Positions 58,611 through 64,000 of a stretch of DNA of 64,000 bases are shown here, piece by piece. The notes beneath the pieces are model-generated. The model searched no databases. It was given only the letters and a program-made list of their open reading frames with translations, and was not told the origin of the DNA. A program made the translations under genes and the position numbers. Source of the DNA: Streptomyces sedi (lineage in GTDB: Bacteria > Actinomycetota > Actinomycetes > Streptomycetales > Streptomycetaceae); the NCBI RefSeq assembly GCF_006335015.1, contig NZ_VDGT01000022.1, positions 1 through 64,000 of the forward strand, written 5' to 3'. Position 1 is the first letter of the stretch, and each line of letters begins with the position of its first letter.

Positions 58611-59528
58611 TCACCGGGCCGGCCCGGGGGCGATGGTGCCGCGTGCCGTCAGCACGGTGTGGCCGCCGACCGAGACCTCGCTCAGCCGTCCCGCCCGCCA
58701 CCGGGCCGACGCCTCGATCACGCCGGGGCGGCCCATCGCCACGCCCTGGTCGACCGTGAGCCGCACCTCGCCCTCCGCCGAGGCCGGCGCGTGCCCCGGC
58801 CGGGCGACCAGCCCCGCGACCAGCCCGGCCGCCGCCGACCCCGTCGCGGGGTCCTCGGTCCCCAGCGACGGCAGGAGGCACCGGGCGTGCACCCGGCCGC
58901 CGTCCGCCAACCCGCCCGCGCACACGTAGAGATCCTCCGTCCAGCCACCGGCGAGGCCGGCCGCCCAGGCCGACGCGTCGAGCCGCGCCCGGTCCACCGC
59001 GCCCGCGTCCGTCAGCCGCACATAGTGGAACCCCAGCCCGATCCCGCCGTACCAGTGGTCCACCACCGCGCCCTCCGGCAGCGACAGCGCCGCCGCCACC
59101 GCGGCCCTCGACGGCGGCGCCTGCGGCGTCGACCGGTAGGGCGCGTCCAACGTCAGCCGGGCGAACGAGCCGCTCACCTCGACGCCCACCACGCCGACCC
59201 CCTCCTCGAACAACAGCCGCCCACCCGTCGCCGCCGGGTCGAGCAACCCCTCCCCGACCAGCACCGCCGCCGCCCCGACCGTCGGGTGACCGGCGAACGG
59301 CAGCTCCTCCTCGGGCGTGAGGATGCGCAGCCTGGCGCTGTGCGCGGGGTCCTCGGGCGGCAGCACGAAGACGGTCTCGGAGAAGTCGAACTCCCTTGCC
59401 AGCCCCCGGAGCTGCGCGTCGCTCAGGCCCTCCGCGTCGGGCAGCACCGCCAGCTGGTTGCCGCCGAAGGGGCGTTCGGTGAAGACGTCGGCGATCAGGA
59501 ACGGACGGCCGTCCGGGAGTGGCATCAT
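58611..59528 (-). CDS. PhzF-family isomerase-like protein
   Basis: 305 residues. PhzF/diaminopimelate-epimerase-like fold: VFTERPFGGNQLAVLPDAEG, then SETVFVLPP with the family catalytic Glu, FAGHPTVGAAAVLV, and DPATGSAAAGLVAGL. A TAGGGT -10 lies 6 nt before ATG 59528, so the mRNA is leaderless (ATG 59525 is an alternative). Despite the name, PhzF relatives are common and mostly of unknown role. No phenazine genes are near. Confidence 0.88.
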   Translation of the reverse strand: MMPLPDGRPFLIADVFTERPFGGNQLAVLPDAEGLSDAQLRGLAREFDFSETVFVLPPEDPAHSARLRILTPEEELPFAGHPTVGAAAVLVGEGLLDPAATGGRLLFEEGVGVVGVEVSGSFARLTLDAPYRSTPQAPPSRAAVAAALSLPEGAVVDHWYGGIGLGFHYVRLTDAGAVDRARLDASAWAAGLAGGWTEDLYVCAGGLADGGRVHARCLLPSLGTEDPATGSAAAGLVAGLVARPGHAPASAEGEVRLTVDQGVAMGRPGVIEASARWRAGRLSEVSVGGHTVLTARGTIAPGPAR

Positions 59529-59534
59529 CCCCCC

Positions 59535-59540
59535 ACCCTA
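59535..59540 (-). promoter_or_regulatory. -10 box for leaderless phzF-like gene
   Basis: TAGGGT on the minus strand ends 6 nt before ATG 59528. Confidence 0.5.
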
Positions 59541-59723
59541 GGAACGGCGCGTGCCGTCCCGCACGGAGAAAACCGGAGGACCCGCGCGGCGGCGATGCCC
59601 ACGAGGGCAGGGGAGGCCCTTTCTGGCGGAGACCTTAACCACGCGTGTCCGGCCGGCACGAGGCACGGGAACGAATCTCCGCCGGGGGAGCCAGTGTCAG
59701 TCCGATGCTGCAAGATATGGGCC

Positions 59724-60491
59724 GTGTCCCACGCCGAGAACTCCGACCGTCCCCGCCCGTCCCGCCGCCCCCGCCCAGGACGCGGCGCCCGCCCCGCCGC
59801 CCGCGGCTCGCTCACCGAGGTCGGCCGCCCCCCTGCCGCGCCCGAGCCCGTTCCGGACCCCGCGGAGATGCGGGTGCGCTACCGGGAGGCCGGGCTCGGC
59901 GAGGCGGACCTGGCGGAGGGGCCGCTCGACCAGTTCGGGCGCTGGTTCGACGACGCGGTCGCCGGCGGGCTCGAAGAGCCCAACGCGATGGTGCTGGCCA
60001 CGGCCGACGCGACGGGGGCGCCCAGCCAGCGCACGGTCCTGCTCAAGGCGTTCGACGAGCGGGGCTTCGTTTTTTTCAGCAACTACGCCTCCCGCAAGGG
60101 GCGCGAGATCGAGGCCAACCCGCGGGTCGCGCTGCTCTTCCCCTGGCACCCCCTCGCCCGCCAGGTGATCGTGACCGGCTCGGTGACCCGCACCGGCCGC
60201 GACGAGACGGCGGCGTACTTCCGTACCCGCCCGCACGGCTCCCAGCTGGGCGCCTGGGCGAGCGAGCAGTCGGCGCCGGTCGCCTCCCGCGAGGCGCTGG
60301 ACGGCATGTACGCGGAGCTGGCCGCGCGGTACCCGGAGGGCGAGGACGTGCCGGCCCCGCCCAACTGGGGCGGATACCGGGTCGCCCCCGAGACCGTCGA
60401 GTTCTGGCAGGGCCGGGCGAACCGCCTCCACGACCGGCTGCGCTACAGCCGCACGGAGACCGGCTGGTCCGTCGAACGCCTCTGCCCCTGA
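59724..60491 (+). CDS. pdxH: Pyridoxamine 5'-phosphate oxidase
   Basis: 255 residues from GTG 59724, with CAAGAT 7 nt upstream as a -10 box. It oxidises pyridoxamine or pyridoxine phosphate to PLP using FMN. SQRTVLLKAFDERGFVFFSN and SRKGREIEANPRVALLFPW are the FMN/PLP-binding core, and QGRANRLHDRLRYSR is the C-terminal signature. The first 35 residues are Pro/Arg-rich, longer than usual. Confidence 0.93.
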   Translation: MSHAENSDRPRPSRRPRPGRGARPAARGSLTEVGRPPAAPEPVPDPAEMRVRYREAGLGEADLAEGPLDQFGRWFDDAVAGGLEEPNAMVLATADATGAPSQRTVLLKAFDERGFVFFSNYASRKGREIEANPRVALLFPWHPLARQVIVTGSVTRTGRDETAAYFRTRPHGSQLGAWASEQSAPVASREALDGMYAELAARYPEGEDVPAPPNWGGYRVAPETVEFWQGRANRLHDRLRYSRTETGWSVERLCP

Positions 60492-60581
60492 CACCCCCGC
60501 CGTCGCGCACGGGGCCCGGGCGGGCCGTCGTGCGCGGGGGCTTCCCCCTCCGCGAACTCGCGCGGACTTCCACAAACGCAG

Positions 60582-60658
60582 CGATCCGCGAGCCTTTGGT
60601 CCCCGGGGCCGCTGGGGCCTCGGGGAGCCGGCCGGACTTACCGGCGGCTCGCGGATCG
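60582..60658. terminator. Large inverted repeat with competing inner hairpins
   Basis: CGATCCGCGAGCC (60582-60594) and GGCTCGCGGATCG (60646-60658) form a perfect 13-bp stem around 51 nt. The loop contains a second hairpin (60625-60650: GAGCC-GCCGG / CCGGC-GGCTC with a bulged G) that uses part of the same right arm, so the two folds exclude each other. It lies 90 nt after pdxH. The rest of 60492-60898 has no gene or tRNA that I can see. Confidence 0.5.
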
Positions 60659-60898
60659 GGTGACTGCTTGGGATTGGCCGGCGGCGCCGGCTTCGCCACG
60701 TGTCGTGTGAACCAGCGACCTAGGCCGCAGTCACCTCACGCGTCCGGTTGTCATACATCTGCCGAACCACCTCCCTTCTCGTGTGCCTCCGACCGTAGGC
60801 GAGCCCCCCGGGCTCCGCCAAGCGAATTAACGGGCCGGATCCCGACGCCGGCCTCGACGCGGATCTCGGTGCGGCAACGAGATTGGTGGAAACCCTAT

Positions 60899-62398
60899 GT
60901 GACCGACGTCACCGTGGAGTTGAATGGTTCGGTGCGCACGCGACCGGGTGCCCACTCTCCTGTGCTGGGGGTAGAACAGGTGACCGCACACTCCGAAGCA
61001 GTCCACTCCGAGACGCCGCACGCGGAACACGCGGAAGGCGACACCTCTCCGTTCCTCGTCTCCGACCGGGGCCTGCTGGCCGCGCTGCTGGACGGGATGG
61101 AGGCGGCGTTCTTCGCCGTCGACATGTCCGGCACCGTCACGCACTGGAACCACCGCGCGACCCGCCTGCTCGGCTGGAGCGCCGAGCAGGCGGTGGGCCG
61201 CGCCGGTCTCGGCGGCTGGCTGGTGCGCGAGGCGGACGCCGCCGAGGTGCGGCGGCAGCTGCTGGAGGTGGGCCGCGCCGCCGACCCCGAGCGGCCTGGC
61301 GGGGGCGTCGGCCGGCGGACCAGGGAGTTTCCCTTTCTGCACGCCGACGGCACCCGTGTGCTGATGCGCGCGACGGTGACGCCGGTCCGCGACGACGAGG
61401 GCCGGCCGCTGGGCGTCTACTGCGCCTTCGGCGAGGCCCTCGCCCAACTCGACCTGGAGCGCCATCTCGCGCTGAGTGACGGGATGCTGGGCGACGCCCC
61501 GTTCGGAGTGCTGCTCGCCGACCCGGATCTGCGCACCGTCGCGGTCAACGGCCGCGCGGCGCACGCGCTCGGCGTCTCGCCCGTCGACATGCTGGGGGAG
61601 CCGCTGGCCGAGTTCGTCGGCGCGGGACTCGACGAGTTGGAGAGCGCCCTCGAACACACACTGGCCGGCCAGCCGCCGAGGGAACCGGTCGAGCTGTGGC
61701 TCACCCTGAGTGAGGGGGAGGGCGAGGACGGCGGCCCGCTGGGCGAGGGGCCGCCGGAACGGCGGCGCTGTCTGGTGAGCGGCTTCGTCCAGCTGGGCTC
61801 GCCCGTGGTCGGCGACCCCGTGCCGCTGGGAGCCGCGTGGGTCTTCCAGGACGCCACCCACGCCAAGCGGGTCGGCCAGGGCGCGGCGCGCCAGCGGTTC
61901 CGTGACAGCCAGCTCAGCCGCGCCTCGCGGGCCGCCGCGGACTGCCCCGACCCGACGGACGCCGCGGTGCTGCACCTGCACTACGCGCTGCCGGGCTTCG
62001 CCGAGCACGCGCTGCTCGACACCGCGGGCGAGGCCGGCGGCCTGGTCCGGATCGCGGAGAGCCCGGGGAGCCTCGCCGGCCGCGGCACGGCGTGCGGCCT
62101 CGCCGTGCGCTACCGCGCCGGGCATCCCGCGCTCCAGGCCGTCGACTGCGGGGTGCCGGTCCGGGCGACCGGCGGGGTCTCCCGTTCGTCGTGGGCGCGC
62201 GACCACCGTTGGCCGGCCGAGGCCGAGCACGCGCTGTGCGTGCCGTTGCGCAGCCGGGGGCGGGTGCTGGGCGCGCTCACCTTCCTGCGCGGTGGCGGGC
62301 GCCGTGCCTTCGACCGACTGGATGTCGGCTACGGCGAGGAGGTCGCGCTGCGCGTCGCTGCCTCCCTCGACCTGGCGCGGGCGCTCGGCGCGCGCTGA
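60899..62398 (+). CDS. PAS/GAF sensor-type protein
   Basis: 499 residues from GTG 60899, with GGTGG upstream; GTG 60978 is a shorter option. A PAS domain (about 50-165) has AAFFAVDMSGTVTHWNHRAT then LLGWSAEQAVG. A second PAS-like part (about 195-330) starts GDAPFGVLLADPDLRTVAVN. The C-terminal 170 residues look like a GAF fold (HALCVPLRSRGRVLGALTFL). There is no kinase, phosphatase or output domain, unlike most relatives, so its partner is unknown. It reads toward the SIS gene. Confidence 0.78.
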   Translation: MTDVTVELNGSVRTRPGAHSPVLGVEQVTAHSEAVHSETPHAEHAEGDTSPFLVSDRGLLAALLDGMEAAFFAVDMSGTVTHWNHRATRLLGWSAEQAVGRAGLGGWLVREADAAEVRRQLLEVGRAADPERPGGGVGRRTREFPFLHADGTRVLMRATVTPVRDDEGRPLGVYCAFGEALAQLDLERHLALSDGMLGDAPFGVLLADPDLRTVAVNGRAAHALGVSPVDMLGEPLAEFVGAGLDELESALEHTLAGQPPREPVELWLTLSEGEGEDGGPLGEGPPERRRCLVSGFVQLGSPVVGDPVPLGAAWVFQDATHAKRVGQGAARQRFRDSQLSRASRAAADCPDPTDAAVLHLHYALPGFAEHALLDTAGEAGGLVRIAESPGSLAGRGTACGLAVRYRAGHPALQAVDCGVPVRATGGVSRSSWARDHRWPAEAEHALCVPLRSRGRVLGALTFLRGGGRRAFDRLDVGYGEEVALRVAASLDLARALGAR

Positions 62399-62426
62399 GC
62401 CCGCGCCGGCTCCGTCGCGGCCGGGA

Positions 62427-63182
62427 CTACCTGCGCCAGAGGATCTGGTCGCGGTGCTCGCTGAAGACGCGTTCGTTCCACTCGCCGCCGCCGTCCACGT
62501 TGGCCGAGCGCAGCAGTGGCGGCTCGACGCCGCGTTCCGCGAGCCGGCCGGCGGCCTCGGCGAAGACCGCCTGGAGCAGCGCGCAGGTCACCACGGTGGA
62601 GGCGGGGGCGAACGGCGCGCCGACGCCCTCGCTGGTGAGCGTCGCGTCGCCGATCGGGATGGCGCTGTCCAGCACCACGTCGCAGTGGTCCTTGAGGAAG
62701 GTGCCCGAGGCGTGGCGCGACTCGGTGCCGGTGGCGTAGCCGACGGAGGTGACGCCGATGACACGCAGTCCGCTCTCCCGCGCGTGCTGGGCCAGCTCGA
62801 TGGGGAGGGTGTTGCGGCCGGAGAGCGAGATGACGATCAGCAGGTCGCCGGGGGCGGCCGGGCTGTTGTCGAGGGTGGCCGGCGCGAGGCCGCTGACCCG
62901 CTCCAACGCGCTGCCCAGGGTGGCCGGTGAGACGTCGACCCCGGTGGTGCCGGGAATGGCCAGAAGATTGACCAGGGCGAGCCCGCCTGCCCGGTAGACT
63001 AGGTCCTGGGCGGGTAGTGCCGAGTGCCCAGCGCCACTGGCGAACACCTTGCCGCCACCGCTCACCGTGTCGGCGATCAGCGTCGCGGCCTCGGCGATGT
63101 GCCCCGCCTCCTGGTCTCTGACCTGGCACAGCAGCTCGATCGCGGCATCGAAGAACTGGTGGGCGAGAGTTTCTTCGCGCAT
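62427..63182 (-). CDS. SIS-domain phosphosugar-binding protein
   Basis: 251 residues. SIS fold: GGGKVFASGAGHSALPAQDL at the first phosphate-binding loop, then LLIVISLSGRNTLPIELAQ with the Ser/Gly loop. It resembles the sugar-isomerase-like proteins that bind phospho-amino sugars. A dre site for DasR is 62 nt upstream of the ATG and abuts the TACGGT -10 (63244-63239). That fits a role in N-acetylglucosamine or related metabolism, though no catalytic partner is adjacent. Confidence 0.88.
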   Translation of the reverse strand: MREETLAHQFFDAAIELLCQVRDQEAGHIAEAATLIADTVSGGGKVFASGAGHSALPAQDLVYRAGGLALVNLLAIPGTTGVDVSPATLGSALERVSGLAPATLDNSPAAPGDLLIVISLSGRNTLPIELAQHARESGLRVIGVTSVGYATGTESRHASGTFLKDHCDVVLDSAIPIGDATLTSEGVGAPFAPASTVVTCALLQAVFAEAAGRLAERGVEPPLLRSANVDGGGEWNERVFSEHRDQILWRR

Positions 63183-63243
63183 CTACGGGCGTCCCTTGCT
63201 GCTGGCCGGTGGCGGCGTTCCGGGTCTTGGTACGGCACACCGT

Positions 63244-63259
63244 AATGGTCCAGACCAGT
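63244..63259. promoter_or_regulatory. dre (DasR) site between SIS gene and dmdR1
   Basis: AATGGTCCAGACCAGT matches the DasR-responsive element (ACTGGTCTAGACCAGT type) at 14 of 16 positions. It overlaps the -10/-35 area of the SIS gene and lies 101 nt before dmdR1. From published work in S. coelicolor, DasR controls dmdR1 and so siderophore production. Confidence 0.8.
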
Positions 63260-63303
63260 TCGGTGTCAATATGCACGCTGGGCCACCTGCGGCCGGTCTC
63301 TTG

Positions 63304-63909
63304 TCAGTGCAGTGCGTCAGAATGGGCGACAGGGCCACCGCACGAATTCGAGGGGCACTTATGTCCGGACTGATCGACACCACCGAGATGTACCTCCGCA
63401 CCGTTCTGGAGCTGGAGGAAGAGGGCGTGGTCCCGATGCGTGCCCGCATCGCCGAGCGGCTCGAACAGAGCGGCCCGACGGTGAGCCAGACGGTGGCGAG
63501 GATGGAGCGGGACGGCCTGCTCACCGTCGCCGGCGACCGGCATCTGGAGCTGACGGAGCAGGGGCGTCGGCTGGCGGAGCGGGTGATGCGCAAGCACAGG
63601 CTGGCCGAGTGTCTGCTGGTCGACGTGATCGGCCTGGAGTGGGAGCACGTGCACGCGGAGGCCTGCCGCTGGGAGCACGTGATGAGCGACGCCGTGGAGC
63701 GGCGGGTGCTGGAGCTGTTGAACCACCCGACGGAGTCCCCTTACGGGAACCCGATCCCCGGGCTCGCGGAGCTGGGGGAGAAGGGCACGACCGACCCGTT
63801 CCTCGCGGAGGGCGTCGTGGCGCTCGCCGACCTGGACGTGGACGGCGGGAAGACGGTGATCGTCCGCAGGATCGGTGAGCCGGTGCAGACGGACGCGCAG
63901 GTGATGCAC
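63304..63909 (-). other. Antisense open frame over dmdR1 (possible adm)
   Basis: A GTG-started 201-residue open frame runs antisense to dmdR1. It is Leu/His/Arg/Pro-rich, as shadow frames often are. I list it only because an antiparallel gene called adm was reported opposite dmdR1 in S. coelicolor. Sequence alone cannot show that it is translated here. Confidence 0.25.
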
Positions 63910-64000
63910 ACGCTGCGCCGGGCCGGGGTGCAGCCCGGCTCCTCCGTCAGCGTCACGGCGGCCTCGGGCGGAGCGGTCCAGGTCGGCAGCGGCGGGGAGT
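63361..64000 (+). CDS. dmdR1: DmdR1-type iron-dependent repressor, 3' end outside window
   Basis: 213 residues are seen before the window ends. DtxR/IdeR fold: winged HTH (RARIAERLEQSGPTVSQTV then RMERDGLLTVAGD), the dimer and metal domain with LAECLLVDVIGLEWEHVHAE and CRWEHVMSD (Cys/His/Glu metal ligands), and LNHPTESPYGNPIPGL. The last visible part starts the SH3-like domain. It represses siderophore and iron genes through TTAGG-type boxes such as the one at 14140. Confidence 0.93.
   Translation, partial: MSGLIDTTEMYLRTVLELEEEGVVPMRARIAERLEQSGPTVSQTVARMERDGLLTVAGDRHLELTEQGRRLAERVMRKHRLAECLLVDVIGLEWEHVHAEACRWEHVMSDAVERRVLELLNHPTESPYGNPIPGLAELGEKGTTDPFLAEGVVALADLDVDGGKTVIVRRIGEPVQTDAQVMHTLRRAGVQPGSSVSVTAASGGAVQVGSGGE

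Noticed and set aside
60492..60898. tRNA or other stable RNA gene in the long gap
   Set aside because: No cloverleaf with CCA-adjacent acceptor or T-loop signature could be drawn.

Overview
The window looks like chromosomal core DNA of a Streptomyces-type actinomycete. GC content is very high, GTG and TTG starts are common, and many genes have a TANNNT -10 box only 6-8 nt before the start codon, which predicts leaderless mRNAs. Several genes are typical of the group: a complete conservon, DUF397/Scr1-family regulators, futalosine-pathway menaquinone genes, DUF2530, DUF2771, DUF3027 and a DmdR1 iron regulator. From memory, the order cold-shock / mqnD / mqnB / DUF2771 / MFS / DUF3027, and later pdxH / PAS / SIS / dmdR1, resembles the S. 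coelicolor SCO4325-SCO4394 region. No prophage, transposase, CRISPR array, rRNA or tRNA was seen.

Layout. 0-9 kb: a partial helicase-associated protein, an orphan DUF5753 regulator, the phosphate ABC operon pstSCAB, and an unusual OmpR-type regulator with a two-unit PHO box in front of it. 9-15 kb: a HAAS-like membrane protein and an iron-siderophore ABC uptake operon (two permeases, ATPase, lipoprotein) behind a clear DmdR iron box shared with a divergent HAD phosphatase. 15-21 kb: cold-shock protein, mqnD and mqnB, DUF2771 lipoprotein, MFS exporter, a striking tandem-repeat and hairpin array, DUF3027. 21-31 kb: TauE/SafE permease, a large sacsin-like ATPase coupled to a GH114-like lipoprotein, class A beta-lactamase, a regulator with two nearly identical DUF397 genes, and a short threonyl-tRNA synthetase paralogue behind a Thr-Thr-Thr leader peptide and terminator-like hairpin. 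31-46 kb: two APH-fold kinases, MarR/MFS, ThpR, aldo/keto reductase with MerR and a divergent imine-reductase-like enzyme, two paralogous membrane proteins with Y/G/Q-rich tails, a TetR-controlled DrrAB-type ABC exporter, Uma2 nuclease and serC.

46-52 kb: a second hairpin-repeat locus, then a minus-strand conservon (cvnABCDE) with an extra P450, all joined by 4-nt or similar overlaps. 52-64 kb: FAD/Fe-S D-2-hydroxyacid dehydrogenase, a glucarate dehydratase/symporter operon with its own promoter and operator-like palindrome, PhzF, pdxH, a PAS/GAF protein, a SIS protein, a dre-like DasR site and the start of dmdR1.

How it fits together. Two nutrient circuits are visible. Phosphate: the pst operon and a neighbouring regulator both carry PHO-type sites. 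Iron: the iron-boxed uptake operon and the presumed DmdR1 repressor lie in the same window, and the repressor's upstream region carries a DasR site linking it to N-acetylglucosamine. The most unusual items are the Thr leader/attenuator with a possible Shine-Dalgarno-sequestering hairpin before the synthetase paralogue, the PHO-boxed regulator lacking its phospho-acceptor Asp, the dispersed hairpin family, and a conservon P450 lacking the usual acid-alcohol pair. All assignments are by eye; no database search was run.
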